Part shown: positions 49,054-60,091 of the stretch, one piece after another
How the letters are laid out: each line of letters starts with the position of its first letter
Numbering within the stretch: the first letter of the stretch is position 1
From: Microbacterium sp. C7(2022)
GTDB lineage: Bacteria > Actinomycetota > Actinomycetes > Actinomycetales > Microbacteriaceae
Length of the DNA stretch: 64,000 bases
NCBI RefSeq assembly: GCF_028823665.1
Contig: NZ_JAPEHV010000006.1
Coordinates: forward strand, 248,001-312,000
Reading direction: 5' to 3'
Translations under genes and position numbers: made by a program
The notes under the pieces: generated by a model
Told to the model about the DNA's origin: nothing
Databases searched by the model: none
What the model saw: only the letters and a program-made list of their open reading frames with translations

Positions 49054-49943
49054 CACAGGTCCTGAGCGAAAGAGCGTTCGAGGCGGCGGAAGACGTACTG
49101 ACCAATGGCCAAGATGCACGCACACAACGCGACCGCGACCGTCGCGTAGATGCCGAAGTACTCCGGCCACGCCAAATTCTCGGGGGCCGGGCTCGCTGCG
49201 GCAACATCAGGCAAGCGCGCCCAGAAGGCGTGGTGGAAGAGTTCAACGGCCACGGCCAAAGGGTTGGACATGTACACGTGGAACAGCCAAGGAATGTTCT
49301 CGGTGACGTCCTTGACCATCACCCACGTATAGAGAATCGGCACCGACCACGTTGCAATGGTTCTGACAATCTCAACGAGGTTCTGAGCATCTCGGAACCG
49401 GACATTCACTGCGGAGAAGAATAGCCCGGCAGCAAGCACAGAAACCAACACAATCGCCATGCCCGCGAGCATCAATCCGATCGATGCGAGGTCAGGCAGC
49501 CATCCGAACAGGAGGCTGGCAACCACGAGGATCGCCAGTTGTGGCAGGAAGTGGATGAACGAGCCCACGACTGCAGCGATCGGGAAGAGTTCGCGTGGGA
49601 GGTAGATCTTTCGCACAAGTGCCTTGTTGTCCACGACGGAACGCGTGGCCGCACCGAACGCCTCGTTGAAGAGATTCACGAGAACAATGCCGCTAAACAA
49701 GTACAGGGGAAACGACGGCACGTTCTTGTGCATCCCGAGAACCTGACCAACAACCAGGTAGTACACGAGGAACTGCACCGCCGGCCGCACGTACGACCAG
49801 AACCAACCGAGCACCGAGTTGCGGTAGCGCAGCGATGTACTCTTCCCGATGAGCAGCCTCAGCAGATAGCGATACCGGAAGACATCGAGCAGTCCGCGCC
49901 CGCGCCCTGGCGTGTCGAAGGCGCTGTAGTCGATCGTGGTCAC
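49053..49943 (-). CDS. ABC transporter permease, TagG/ABC-2 polysaccharide exporter type
   Basis: A 296-residue permease with six membrane helices and the ABC-2 layout (YRNSVLGWFWSYVRPAVQFL near the N-terminus, later RDAQNLVEIVRTI). Together with the ATPase it would flip a lipid-linked polymer across the membrane. GTG 49943 has AAGGA about 7 nt upstream. It is the first gene of the two-gene exporter operon and the right edge of the polymer island. Confidence 0.93.
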   Translation of the reverse strand: MTTIDYSAFDTPGRGRGLLDVFRYRYLLRLLIGKSTSLRYRNSVLGWFWSYVRPAVQFLVYYLVVGQVLGMHKNVPSFPLYLFSGIVLVNLFNEAFGAATRSVVDNKALVRKIYLPRELFPIAAVVGSFIHFLPQLAILVVASLLFGWLPDLASIGLMLAGMAIVLVSVLAAGLFFSAVNVRFRDAQNLVEIVRTIATWSVPILYTWVMVKDVTENIPWLFHVYMSNPLAVAVELFHHAFWARLPDVAAASPAPENLAWPEYFGIYATVAVALCACILAIGQYVFRRLERSFAQDL

Positions 49944-50066
49944 AGAGAGATCCTTGCGGCCGCCGGATTCCCTACCCGTGACTGGCCATCGGCAATCCTA
50001 ACGGACTCTGTCCTGCGAACCGGCTGAGCAACGCGGAAGTTCAATGCCCGTTTCCTTCGGCGCGCA

Positions 50067-52109
50067 TCACTTGAGGTACGCGGAGTGCAGCCACCCCGTG
50101 CGAGAGCCGAACGTCACCTTGCGCCACACGCCGGCGGACGACACCACCTTGACCTTCGATCCCTTGGGCACCACGGTGATAATCCAGCTCTTGGTCGACG
50201 CAGCCGATCGTAAATTCACGGCGGCCGTCGTTGTCTTCGTGGTTGACGACGTCGATGTGGTGGTCGCCTTCTTCAGGTAGTCCCCGTGAATGTATCCGGT
50301 ACGAGAGCCGACCGTGGCCTTCTTCCACGCACCGGAACTTCCAATCACCGTGACCTTCGTGCCCTTGGCGAGGAGTGCCAGCGGCGAGCTCGACGTCGTC
50401 GCCTTCGAGCGGAAGTAGACCGCAGCAGTCGTCACCATCGACGTCTTCGTCGGCGTACTTGTGGACGGCGCACTCGTCGACGGCTTGGTGAGATACGCAC
50501 CGTGGATGTACCCGGTACGGGTGCCGACCACCGCCTTCTTCCAGTCTCCTGAAGTGCCAATCACCGACACCTTGGTCCCCTTTGCGAGTAGCTTGATCGC
50601 CGAGCTCGACGTCGATGGGGAGGTGCGGAAGTACACGGCAACGGTGGTCACCATGGCGGTCGCCGTCACCTCCGGCTCGGGCGTCGGCGCGGGCTCCGGT
50701 TCCGGCTCGGGCTCGGGCTCGGGCTCGGGCTCCGGCTCAGGAGTGGGTTCCGGCTCGGGCGCGGGCTCCGGAGCCTTCACCTCTGCCACATAGTCGCCGT
50801 GCACCCAATAGGTCGTCCCCGAGCGCGTCACGCGCACCCAGTCGCCGTAGATTCCGGTTCGGGTCACCTCGGTGCCCTGCGTGAACTGGATGACGCCCGA
50901 ACTGCACGAGGTCGCCGGTGCCTGCCGCGCATTAAGCAACGCAGTAGTGACCGTGAGCGTTCCCCCGGCCGACGCAATGCTCGACTCTGCGGGCTGCGCA
51001 CACGCGCTCACACTGCCAGCCGGAGCACCCGTAGTGGGCACATCAAGGTAGGTCGAGTACATCCACACGGTCTTGCCGCTCACGCTCGCGCGCGTCCACG
51101 CACCATAGGCGCCGGTAACGGTCACCTTCGCGCCTTTGTCGAGCTGTGTGATTCCCGCGCTGCACTTCAGTGTCGGCGCCGTCCGGACATTGAGGTTGTC
51201 GATCTTGACGGTCGCCGTGCCCGCGCGGCTGGCCACATCCGCGGTCAGCGGTAGCTGGCACGCCGCCGTTTGCGCGGGCGCACCCGACGACGACGACGCC
51301 GAAGGCTCGAACCAGTCGACGTAGTAGTTGTAGAAGTTGCGGTTGCCGTAGCTCGAGCACGCATCGCCCGTCCCGTAGCCGGCAGCCAGAGCCGCGACGT
51401 TCGGGCGATACGGCGTGTAGATGTAGAGGTTCGCCGTCGCACGGTTCTGGATGTAGACCTTCGACGTGCCGCACGAGCTCTTGGGGTGCCACTTGATGGT
51501 GTTCACCTGGCCCGGCTTGTAGCTGAATGAGCTCGGGTTCAGCGTGTACACCTGCATCTGTCGTGCCGCGCCGTACATCTGGTTGAAGAAGCCGGCGTAG
51601 CGCGGGTCGCACGCGGCCGTGTCAGGGCACGATTGCCCCATAGCCTTGCCGTAGCGCGACTCCGATGGAGAGGTCGAGGTCACGAGCCCCTGCTCCTTCT
51701 GCAACATCACCAGCAGCACTTTCGGGCTGATTCCGCACGCCCGCGCGACCTGATTGATGATGGATGCCGCGCTCACGCTCTTCTGAGCGGAGAGGGCCGA
51801 GCAGTAGCGATCAGCCGACTTCGCCGCGATGTCGGCCTTGTAGGACTTCAGGCACGTATACCCCGTCGTGCATGTCTTCACACGCTCGTTCAAAAACGAC
51901 TGGATCTGTGCCGTCGTCATCGCGTCGCCGTCGAAGAACGCTTCGTCACTAATGATGTAGCCGCCCTCGAGAATCGATGGCGGGAGTTCCGCGGCATCCG
52001 CACGGGAGACCGGAACCACCGCGAGCATGGCCACCGTGAGGACCCCGACCAACACGAGGGCAAGGGCCCGGAAACGAGATGGGCGCGCGCCTGCGGTGGG
52101 GGAACTCAT
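50067..52109 (-). CDS. secreted lysozyme-like protein with five SH3b repeats
   Basis: A 680-residue secreted protein. A signal peptide (~12-40) ends near SRADAAE. Residues ~40-275 form a Cys-containing domain common in actinobacteria, with PKVLLVMLQKEQGLVTSTSP suggesting a lysozyme-superfamily fold with a candidate catalytic Glu. Then come five SH3b repeats: two Cys-containing (~285-345, ~365-425), a Pro-Glu linker from repetitive DNA at 50680-50775, and three more (~465-680, e.g. GTRTGYIHGAYL, GSRTGYIHGDYL). It probably binds and cuts or remodels the wall. ATG 52109 begins the signal peptide. Confidence 0.87.
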   Translation of the reverse strand: MSSPTAGARPSRFRALALVLVGVLTVAMLAVVPVSRADAAELPPSILEGGYIISDEAFFDGDAMTTAQIQSFLNERVKTCTTGYTCLKSYKADIAAKSADRYCSALSAQKSVSAASIINQVARACGISPKVLLVMLQKEQGLVTSTSPSESRYGKAMGQSCPDTAACDPRYAGFFNQMYGAARQMQVYTLNPSSFSYKPGQVNTIKWHPKSSCGTSKVYIQNRATANLYIYTPYRPNVAALAAGYGTGDACSSYGNRNFYNYYVDWFEPSASSSSGAPAQTAACQLPLTADVASRAGTATVKIDNLNVRTAPTLKCSAGITQLDKGAKVTVTGAYGAWTRASVSGKTVWMYSTYLDVPTTGAPAGSVSACAQPAESSIASAGGTLTVTTALLNARQAPATSCSSGVIQFTQGTEVTRTGIYGDWVRVTRSGTTYWVHGDYVAEVKAPEPAPEPEPTPEPEPEPEPEPEPEPEPAPTPEPEVTATAMVTTVAVYFRTSPSTSSSAIKLLAKGTKVSVIGTSGDWKKAVVGTRTGYIHGAYLTKPSTSAPSTSTPTKTSMVTTAAVYFRSKATTSSSPLALLAKGTKVTVIGSSGAWKKATVGSRTGYIHGDYLKKATTTSTSSTTKTTTAAVNLRSAASTKSWIITVVPKGSKVKVVSSAGVWRKVTFGSRTGWLHSAYLK
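50680..50775. repeat. hexanucleotide repeat encoding a Pro-Glu linker
   Basis: Plus-strand GGCTCG/GGCTCC hexamers, at least a dozen with small variations, encode alternating Pro-Glu on the minus strand between SH3b repeats 2 and 3 of the secreted protein. Such a tract can change length by slippage in steps of two residues without breaking the frame. Confidence 0.75.
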
Positions 52110-52195
52110 GTGGCCATTGTGGCGGATGTGACTGGCGATTACCACACGTGTGTCGATTCAGTCGTCACGACGCGCGTGTCGCGGCGAACCAGAAG

Positions 52196-53317
52196 CTACA
52201 GGTCAGCGTGCAATTGCCACACGCGCTCGGCAGCCTCGTTCCACGAGAACGCCCGCCCTCGGTCAGCCGCAAGCACGGCCGCGCGATCGGCCGACTGCGT
52301 TGACTCCAGCACTGCCGAGAGTGCATCGCCGAGACCATCGCGCAAGGTCGTGGCATCCTGCCCTTCGACCACCGCTCCGCCGTCTGCGATCACTTCCGCG
52401 TGACCGGCGGAACTCGCGGCAACCACGGGCACGCCGAGGGTGAGCGCGTCGACGACGCGCCACGGGAAAGCGGCCCGCCTCGACGGCGCGACAAAGGCGA
52501 GCGCCGCACCGTACACAGCGGCGCGATCATGGGCCTCGAGGGCACCGCGCACGTGCAGGCGATGCTCGGGCACACCTGCCGACGAAGCAAGGTCGGCGAC
52601 GGCAGGCTCGAGGCCTTCCTCGCAACCGATGACAACGACCGGAAGGTCGACGCCGGATGCCGCGATCGCACCGAATCCGGTCTCGAGCGCGTGGGACGGC
52701 ATCGGCCCGCCAGCGAGCAGTACAAAGCCTTCGGGAAGCCCCAGTTCGCGCCGGCGCCCGATCTCGTCGGACGGCACGCGGAACCCCTGCGGCGATGCCC
52801 CCGAGATCACCCGGATTCGACGCCCGAACGCTGCGATGTCACCGAGTCGCGCGGCGAGCGCGTGAGTGGGCACCACCACGGCATCCGCATGCTTCACGGC
52901 CCGTTTGAGCATAGCCCGGTGCCATGAGACGGTACTGCGCGAGTACTCGTCGGGTGATTCCCACGGGCCCAGGTCCCATACCGTGACCACCGTCTGGTCG
53001 TTGTCGTGCACGCGATCATGCTTGACCAAGGGGGCGAACAGGCTCGGCGAGTGGATCATCCCCCCGCCGATGCCAGTGCCCACACCCAATTGCAGGGCTG
53101 CGGCCAACTCGCGCCGCGCCAGTGCCGTGCGCCGCACACCGCCCAACCCCGCGATCGCGTCGAGGTCTCCCCCGCCAGCCGGCGCAATGCCTTCGACGAC
53201 GCAATGCTCGGGTGCGCGGCGGATCAGCGCCCGCGCGAGTTCTGACGAGGCCTCGGCAAGGTCGGCATCGATCGGCGAGACCACCTGATCGAGCATCACG
53301 CGCAGCGTGGCAACCAT
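52196..53317 (-). CDS. glycosyltransferase family 4-like protein
   Basis: A 373-residue GT-B enzyme. The C-terminal nucleotide-sugar domain is clear: EGFVLLAGGPMPSHALETG, HVRGALEAHDRAAVYGAALAFVAPSRRAAFPWRVVDAL and GVPVVAASSAGHAEVI. No membrane segment. The acceptor is unknown; the place next to an LCP protein fits a wall glycopolymer. ATG 53317 has GGAGGA upstream that is part of the end of the LCP gene, whose stop is 2 bp away, so the pair is coupled. Confidence 0.87.
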   Translation of the reverse strand: MVATLRVMLDQVVSPIDADLAEASSELARALIRRAPEHCVVEGIAPAGGGDLDAIAGLGGVRRTALARRELAAALQLGVGTGIGGGMIHSPSLFAPLVKHDRVHDNDQTVVTVWDLGPWESPDEYSRSTVSWHRAMLKRAVKHADAVVVPTHALAARLGDIAAFGRRIRVISGASPQGFRVPSDEIGRRRELGLPEGFVLLAGGPMPSHALETGFGAIAASGVDLPVVVIGCEEGLEPAVADLASSAGVPEHRLHVRGALEAHDRAAVYGAALAFVAPSRRAAFPWRVVDALTLGVPVVAASSAGHAEVIADGGAVVEGQDATTLRDGLGDALSAVLESTQSADRAAVLAADRGRAFSWNEAAERVWQLHADL

Positions 53318-53319
53318 GT

Positions 53320-54765
53320 TTACTCCTCCGCGGACGGTGACGGTGTCGGCGGATGCAACGACTGATTCACCAGTTCACGTACGTACTCGTAGTCAGGGTT
53401 CGTCTCGTCGATGCCACCCTCGGGGGTGAGTTCGATCGTGTCCACCGGCTGCTCCTGGGCTTTCAGCGCCAGATCGGCCAGGAAGGGAATGAGCGACTGC
53501 GGCAGGTCGGTCTCGACGATGTCGGCACCGGCCGCAGCGACGTCCTGGAACCGCGTCAGCACCGTCTGCGGCGTGAACTGCGCAAGAATCGCTTCTTGCA
53601 GCTGACGCTGACGCTTCATGCGGTCGAAGTCACTTGTCGTATACCGCGAGCGGGCGTACCACTGGGCCGTCTCGCCGTCCATGTGCTGCTCGCCGGCTTC
53701 GATCCATCCCGTTGCCCATTCTGAGGCGGGCTGGCCGTCGTAGCTCGGGCCGCCTCCTTCGGGCAAACGCTCCGCGACAGTGATGTCGACGCCGCCGAGC
53801 GCATCGATGAGCGAGGCGAACCCGTGCATGTCGATGAACACGTAGTACGGGATCTCGATCCCCATGATGCCTTCTGCGGCATCCTTTGTCGCCTCAATGC
53901 CCGGGGCAGAGCCGTTCGCGACAGCGTCGGGGTACAAAAGATCGCCGTCCTGGCAGACTTCGACTTCGGTACGCAGTTGGTTGATGCCGCTCCCCCATCC
54001 GCAGTTCGGGTCGGCGTGGCCGGCGTGTCCGTCCGGGTACTTCTCCTGCATCGGGCCTTCCGAGAACGGGAAGTGCGGCATGTCTCGAGGGATGCCGGTG
54101 ATCGTCGTCGCCCCGGTTTCGGCGTTCACCGAGACCACCGAAATGCTGTCGAAGCGCATCGAGTCGCGACCCTCGCCGCTGTCGGCACCCAAGAGCAGGA
54201 TGTTGTAGTAACCGTCTGAGGGAGGAACAGACGGACCACTCGCACCGAAGATGGCTCCCAACGTGTCGCGCGTGGTTCCTGCGACGGATGCCGCGTAGAC
54301 CGCGCCACCACTCGACAGAACCAGCAACGCGGTGGCGAGCACGGCGGTGCCGATGCGAGCGAACGGACGCATCTTCACCAGCCGCGAGAGGCGCAGGGTG
54401 TCGACCGTCAACACGATCCACAGCCCGGCATAGGCGAGAAAGACGCCCTGCGCGAGAAGCAGCACGAACCAGTTCGTGGCGATGGCGAAGAAGACCTGTT
54501 GCCACAGCAGCGCGGTCACGCCCGCGAGGATGACGATCACCCACATTGCGAGGGTCGCGCCGAGTCCGATGCGGCCCAGGCGCCGGTTACCCGCCAGTAC
54601 TTGCGCAGACCCGGGAACCAAGAAGTTCATGAGGACCAGCCACCACCCGCGCTTACTCATGAAGTCCGGGGACGACGCATCCGGGTACCGGAGCGGCCGC
54701 TCTTCGACGATGCCCCGGCGGGCCGCAGCAGACGCGGTGGTGCGGGGCGGGCTGAGGACGCTCAC
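53320..54765 (-). CDS. LytR-CpsA-Psr (LCP) family ligase
   Basis: A 481-residue membrane protein that likely transfers lipid-linked glycopolymers onto peptidoglycan. There are about four N-terminal membrane helices (~40-160), more than the single anchor of classic LCPs. The outside LCP domain (~185-420) has [31 protein letters not shown] and the Arg-rich motif [23 protein letters not shown] 54765 overlaps the purE stop by 4 bp. In Mycobacterium an LCP protein (Rv3267) also lies near purE/purK. Confidence 0.94.
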   Translation of the reverse strand: MSVLSPPRTTASAAARRGIVEERPLRYPDASSPDFMSKRGWWLVLMNFLVPGSAQVLAGNRRLGRIGLGATLAMWVIVILAGVTALLWQQVFFAIATNWFVLLLAQGVFLAYAGLWIVLTVDTLRLSRLVKMRPFARIGTAVLATALLVLSSGGAVYAASVAGTTRDTLGAIFGASGPSVPPSDGYYNILLLGADSGEGRDSMRFDSISVVSVNAETGATTITGIPRDMPHFPFSEGPMQEKYPDGHAGHADPNCGWGSGINQLRTEVEVCQDGDLLYPDAVANGSAPGIEATKDAAEGIMGIEIPYYVFIDMHGFASLIDALGGVDITVAERLPEGGGPSYDGQPASEWATGWIEAGEQHMDGETAQWYARSRYTTSDFDRMKRQRQLQEAILAQFTPQTVLTRFQDVAAAGADIVETDLPQSLIPFLADLALKAQEQPVDTIELTPEGGIDETNPDYEYVRELVNQSLHPPTPSPSAEE

Positions 54766-55277
54766 AGCGACTCCTTGAGCCGCCGGTTCTTTTCTTCGAC
54801 CTGGCTCTCCAGCGAGCGAGCGTACGCTTCCACAGCGTCACCGATCGCGGGGTCGGCGGCACCCAGCATCCGCACCGCCAGCAACCCGGCGTTCTTCGCA
54901 CCATTAATCGATACGGTGGCCACGGGAATGCCGGCGGGCATCTGCACGATACTCAGCAGCGAGTCCATTCCGTCCAGGGTCGCCAGCTGCACCGGCACCC
55001 CGATCACAGGTAGAGCGGTGAGAGAAGCCAGCATTCCCGGCAGGTGTGCGGCGCCTCCCGCTCCGGCGATGATCGCTCGCAGTCCGCGCCCGCGCGCCTC
55101 ACGCCCGTACTGCAGCAGCTTGTCCGGCGTGCGGTGGGCCGAGACGACCTCAACCTCGTGCGGGATGCCGAAGTCTGTCAGCGCCTGCGACGCGTCGCTC
55201 ATCACGCGCCAGTCGGAGTCCGAGCCCATGACCACGCCCACGAGCGGGGCGTCAGAAGAATGCAGTGGCGTTGTCAC
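54762..55277 (-). CDS. purE: N5-carboxyaminoimidazole ribonucleotide mutase
   Basis: A 171-residue class I PurE that converts N5-CAIR to CAIR in purine synthesis, acting after PurK. The active-site loop [14 protein letters not shown] and the [16 protein letters not shown] segment with the His are present. GTG 55277 is the start; purK lies 64 bp upstream on the same strand. Its 3' end overlaps the LCP start. Confidence 0.97.
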   Translation of the reverse strand: MTTPLHSSDAPLVGVVMGSDSDWRVMSDASQALTDFGIPHEVEVVSAHRTPDKLLQYGREARGRGLRAIIAGAGGAAHLPGMLASLTALPVIGVPVQLATLDGMDSLLSIVQMPAGIPVATVSINGAKNAGLLAVRMLGAADPAIGDAVEAYARSLESQVEEKNRRLKESL

Positions 55278-55341
55278 TCGTCAAGGGTAGGGCGAGAGAC
55301 TGGAAGAACCCCGCAACGGCGCGCTCGGGCAGCGCCCACAA

Positions 55342-56478
55342 TCAGTCTTCGAAGTGGGATGCAGCCGCCCGCGCCTGGTAGGCGACGTCGTCGAGATCCG
55401 AACCCGAAACGTTGATGTGGCCGACCTTGCGGCCTGGCCGGGGCGCCTTGCCGTAGGTGTGCACCTTGGCCGCGGGGTGCTCGTCCATCACCGAAGCGAA
55501 GCGGGATTCGAGGGATGCCTCGGCCGGCCCGCCGAGGATGTTGACCATCATCGACCACGGCGCGCGCGGCGACGTGTCACCCAGCGGAAGGTCGAGCACC
55601 GCGCGCAGGTGCTGCTCGAACTGGCTCGTGACCGCGCCATCCTGCGACCAGTGTCCGCTGTTGTGGGGGCGCATGGCGAGTTCGTTGATGAGAAGGCGCT
55701 CGTCGGTGGTTTCGAAGAGCTCAACAGCAAGCATGCCCGTGACGCCCAAGCCCTCCGCGACGGCGGTGCCGATGGAGGCGGCGACCTCGGCGAGCCGTTC
55801 ACCCGCGCGCGGCGCGGGCGCGATGACCTCGGCGCACACTCCGCCGCGCTGGACGGTCTCGACCACCGGGTACACCGCCATCTGCCCCGAGGGCCGGCGA
55901 GCAACCTGCTGGGCGAGTTCGCGCGAGAAGTCGACGAGTTCTTCCACGAGAAGCGCACCGCCGTTGCCATCCTCGGCGAGGGTCGTGAACCAGTCGTCCG
56001 CCTCGGTGGCTGCCGACACGACGCGCACGCCCTTGCCGTCGTAGCCGCCGCGCGGAGTCTTCACGACCGCCCGTCCGCCGTGGTCGTCGAGAAACGCCTG
56101 CAGCTCGTCGCGCCCGGTCACGGCAGCCCAGTCCGGTTGCGGCATCCCAAGTTCCTCCATGCGGGCGCGCATGACGAGCTTGTCCTGCGCGACGCCGAGC
56201 GCATGCGGCCCGGGGTGCACGGAAACTCCGGCATCGACGAGGGCTGCGAGCACGTCCTGCGGCACGTGCTCGTGGTCGAATGTGATGACATCGACGTCGC
56301 GCGCGAAGGCGAGCACCGTTTCGGCGTCGCGATAGTCACCGACGGCGCTGGCGGCAAGCGAGGCCGACATGCCCTCGGCTTCGGCCAGCACGCGAATGTG
56401 AGCACCCAGCTCGACGGCGGGTGCGATCATCATGCGGGCGAGCTGGCCGCCCCCGACAACTCCGACTTTCAGCGACAT
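55342..56478 (-). CDS. purK: N5-carboxyaminoimidazole ribonucleotide synthase
   Basis: A 378-residue ATP-grasp enzyme that carboxylates AIR with bicarbonate and ATP. Visible parts are the N-terminal VGVVGGGQLARMMI, VKTPRGGYDGKGVRVV (ATP-grasp loop), LLVEELVDFSREL and INELAMRPHNSGHW near the metal site. ATG 56478 begins the family start MSLKVGVVGGG. It precedes purE, giving the usual purK-purE pair. Confidence 0.96.
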   Translation of the reverse strand: MSLKVGVVGGGQLARMMIAPAVELGAHIRVLAEAEGMSASLAASAVGDYRDAETVLAFARDVDVITFDHEHVPQDVLAALVDAGVSVHPGPHALGVAQDKLVMRARMEELGMPQPDWAAVTGRDELQAFLDDHGGRAVVKTPRGGYDGKGVRVVSAATEADDWFTTLAEDGNGGALLVEELVDFSRELAQQVARRPSGQMAVYPVVETVQRGGVCAEVIAPAPRAGERLAEVAASIGTAVAEGLGVTGMLAVELFETTDERLLINELAMRPHNSGHWSQDGAVTSQFEQHLRAVLDLPLGDTSPRAPWSMMVNILGGPAEASLESRFASVMDEHPAAKVHTYGKAPRPGRKVGHINVSGSDLDDVAYQARAAASHFED

Positions 56479-56525
56479 GCCTCCATCTTCCCCTACCGAC
56501 GAGGGAGGGCGAATCACGAGCCTCG

Positions 56526-57116
56526 TCAGACCACCGGAGCTGGCGGCGCGGGCGGACGCGGCGGGATTTCAGGTTCGTCGGGTGCGGACTGCGCATCACG
56601 ATGGGCGAGAATCTGGCTCACCTCGACCTGATCGACCAACGTCTCGTGCACGAGCATCACGTGCGGGATGTTGGTCATGCGCAGCGGCTCGTCGACGCCG
56701 TTCGAGAGTGTGAGGGTCCCCGCGCCCCACATCCGCTGCAGAAGGCCGCGGCGCACCGCGATCGTGTAGCCGCGTACGTGACGCAGCTCGCGGCGCCGCA
56801 CACGCAAGACGCCGGATCGGGCGAGCACGCGCTCGGTGGTGACCGTCCACGACTTTGATCGCCAACGCACGAACGGGATGACGACGAGGAGCAGCACGAC
56901 GGCGCCTGCGGCGGAGAACAGCATCCAATCCTCGAGACCGGCGGGCAGATTGTCATAGAAGTAGCCGCACGCGCCGGCGACAGCGATCAGGATCAGCGCC
57001 GACCAGAACAGGCGGCGCGCGTGCGCACGAATCGTCGCGATGCGCATCTCAGCCGCGGCGGGCATGCCGGGCGCCGGTAGCAGCGGCCTGCCCCCTACGC
57101 CCACCGGTTCGGTCAT
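56526..57116 (-). CDS. PH domain-containing membrane protein (Rv3278c-like)
   Basis: A 196-residue protein with two membrane helices (~38-60 and ~66-86) followed by a bacterial PH domain (~88-165; SWTVTTERVLARSGVLRVRRRELRH, GAGTLTLSNG) and a Pro-rich tail. In Mycobacterium the counterpart Rv3278c lies between purK and birA, as here. Function unknown. I chose ATG 57116, just before TEPVGVGG; an in-frame upstream start at 57158 is possible. Confidence 0.85.
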   Translation of the reverse strand: MTEPVGVGGRPLLPAPGMPAAAEMRIATIRAHARRLFWSALILIAVAGACGYFYDNLPAGLEDWMLFSAAGAVVLLLVVIPFVRWRSKSWTVTTERVLARSGVLRVRRRELRHVRGYTIAVRRGLLQRMWGAGTLTLSNGVDEPLRMTNIPHVMLVHETLVDQVEVSQILAHRDAQSAPDEPEIPPRPPAPPAPVV

Positions 57117-57193
57117 GGTCCCATTCTGGCGCGAGGTGACGACATCGACGGATGCCACGCCCCGGCGCGCTGACTCGGGTGTGCGCGGCCGCG

Positions 57194-57982
57194 TCAGCGC
57201 ACGTGCACCACGTCACCCGCTGAGACAGCAACCTCGCGGTCGCCGGTTGCGACCACCAGGCGCCCGTCTGTTTCGATCCGCTGCCCGACTCCGCGCAATA
57301 CCGTGCCGTCAGGAAGGGAGACGGTGAGGTCGCGCCCGAGGGTGGCGCACAACGACTCGATATCTCGCACGAGTGCCTCGACGTTGCCGTCTGCCCCGCG
57401 CAGTGCGCCGATCTGCGCACGGAGGTGTGTCAGATATGACGCCACGAGAGCATCGACGTCGCAGGTCACGCCGAGGACGGCGAACGACGTCGCTGTCGGG
57501 ACCGGCAACTGGTCGCGCGTCATTGCGGTGTTGACGCCCGAGCCCACCACGACGACATCCGGATTCCCGGGGACCACTTCGGCGAGGATTCCGCACAGCT
57601 TCGCGCCATCGACGAGTACGTCGTTGGGCCACTTCAGCCGGACCCGCTCCCCTTCGCCGGGCAGTTGCTCAGATACCGCGCGGGTCATCGCGGCGCCAGC
57701 AAGAAGTGGCACCCACCCTCGCACCGCCATCGGGATCCCGGTGCAGTCGACGACGACGGATGCCGCAAGAGCCGTCCCGGCCGGGGCCGTCCACACGCGG
57801 TCGAGCCTTCCCCGCCCCGCACGCTGATCTGTCGTGAGGATCACCGACAGATCCGGCCACGTGCCCGGATCTCCCGCGACAGCCCGCAGCAGGTCAGCGT
57901 TCGTTGATGCGGTCGAGGCGAGGGTTTCCAGGCGCGGGCTGAGCGCCGACGCACGAGGGAAGCTCTGCAGAGGATCTGACAC
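57194..57982 (-). CDS. birA: biotin-[acetyl-CoA-carboxylase] ligase
   Basis: A 262-residue class I BirA that attaches biotin to carboxyl carrier proteins; no N-terminal DNA-binding domain. The biotinyl-AMP loop [14 protein letters not shown] and [18 protein letters not shown] with the Lys are clear, followed by [10 protein letters not shown] and a C-terminal SH3-like domain. GTG 57982 has a TAGGTT -10 box 7 nt upstream, so the transcript is probably leaderless. Divergent from the carboxylase genes, its functional partners. Confidence 0.94.
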   Translation of the reverse strand: MSDPLQSFPRASALSPRLETLASTASTNADLLRAVAGDPGTWPDLSVILTTDQRAGRGRLDRVWTAPAGTALAASVVVDCTGIPMAVRGWVPLLAGAAMTRAVSEQLPGEGERVRLKWPNDVLVDGAKLCGILAEVVPGNPDVVVVGSGVNTAMTRDQLPVPTATSFAVLGVTCDVDALVASYLTHLRAQIGALRGADGNVEALVRDIESLCATLGRDLTVSLPDGTVLRGVGQRIETDGRLVVATGDREVAVSAGDVVHVR

Positions 57983-57989
57983 ACCACAG

Positions 57990-57995
57990 AACCTA
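57990..57995 (-). promoter_or_regulatory. -10 box of leaderless birA transcript
   Basis: Minus-strand TAGGTT ends 7 nt before GTG 57982. It forms a divergent pair with the TAGTGT box of accD at 58070. Confidence 0.45.
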
Positions 57996-58069
57996 CTGGT
58001 TGGACGATTCCACAGCACAGCCTCGAAGCCCTTGTGCGTTCTCTCCAACGAACCGAACCTCACCGCCGA

Positions 58070-58075
58070 TAGTGT
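58070..58075 (+). promoter_or_regulatory. -10 box of leaderless accD transcript
   Basis: TAGTGT ends 7 nt before GTG 58083, with no Shine-Dalgarno. Confidence 0.45.
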
Positions 58076-58082
58076 GGAACGC

Positions 58083-59668
<1,586 letters not shown>

Positions 59669-59672
<4 letters not shown>

Positions 59673-59887
59673 GTGACGACCAGCCTGCTCCGGTGCACAT
59701 CGAGGTCCTCCGCGGCGCACCGACCGAGGAAGAACTCGCCGCGCTCATCGCTGTCGTGCGCGAAGCCTATGTCGCCGAGGCAGAGTCGGCCGTTGTGGAG
59801 GACACCCCCGCCCGCAGCGCGTGGTCGCACGCACAGCGCGGGCTGCGTCAGCCGCTCCGCCGCGAACGCGGCTGGGTGCACGGCTGA
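59669..59887 (+). CDS. acyl-CoA carboxylase epsilon subunit
   Basis: A 72-residue AccE-type subunit. It has the family start [20 protein letters not shown] and the C-terminal [16 protein letters not shown]; in relatives the epsilon subunit stabilises the alpha-beta complex. GTG 59669 overlaps the accD stop (GTGA). In Mycobacterium the next gene would be maf; here the conserved order stops. Confidence 0.9.
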
Positions 59888-59909
59888 CATCGAGACTCGG
59901 GGAGGAAAT

Positions 59910-59990
59910 TTGTCCCCCAAAATACCTACATACAAACCCGTTGACGCCCGGCAGACTACTTATTGCTGGAACGCTTCTGCGTTCGGCTGA
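59910..59990 (+). CDS. candidate 26-residue peptide (unrecognised)
   Basis: TTG 59910 follows GGGGAGG (59899-59905) by 4 nt and opens 26 codons ending in YCWNASAFG before TGA. The N-terminal half is basic and polar (SPKIPTYKPVDARQ), the end is aromatic with one Cys. Codons such as ATA, AAA and ACT are unusual for this genome. No family is recognised and no modifying enzyme is next to it. It lies 22 bp after accE and beside a two-component system read in the opposite direction. An alternative is that the segment is only structured RNA, since hairpins lie at 59969-59984 and further on. Confidence 0.4.
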   Translation: MSPKIPTYKPVDARQTTYCWNASAFG

Positions 59991-60029
59991 CCTGCTTTCT
60001 CGCACTGACGAAAGCTCAGGTTCGGCCCC

Positions 60030-60056
60030 GCGGACGGTTTTCGGGTAACCGTCCGC
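60030..60056. terminator. 10-bp stem hairpin
   Basis: GCGGACGGTT (60030-60039) and AACCGTCCGC (60047-60056) are perfectly complementary with a 7-nt loop (TTCGGGT). The right arm is followed within 3 nt by another strong hairpin. Confidence 0.6.
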
Positions 60057-60058
60057 AT

Positions 60059-60091
60059 GGCGAGGGGCGGGCGGCTTCGCCGCCCCTCGCC
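60059..60091. terminator. 12-bp stem hairpin, likely bidirectional terminator
   Basis: GGCGAGGGGCGG (60059-60070) pairs with CCGCCCCTCGCC (60080-60091); the loop can fold further (GCGGCTTCG with neighbouring C residues). Downstream on the plus strand is TCTCTC. It lies between the convergent accE/peptide and sensor genes. Confidence 0.75.

Noticed and set aside
37157..50066. Mobile genetic element (transposon or prophage) carrying the polymer genes
   Set aside because: Composition suggests acquisition, but I found no transposase, integrase, terminal repeats or tRNA at the edges.
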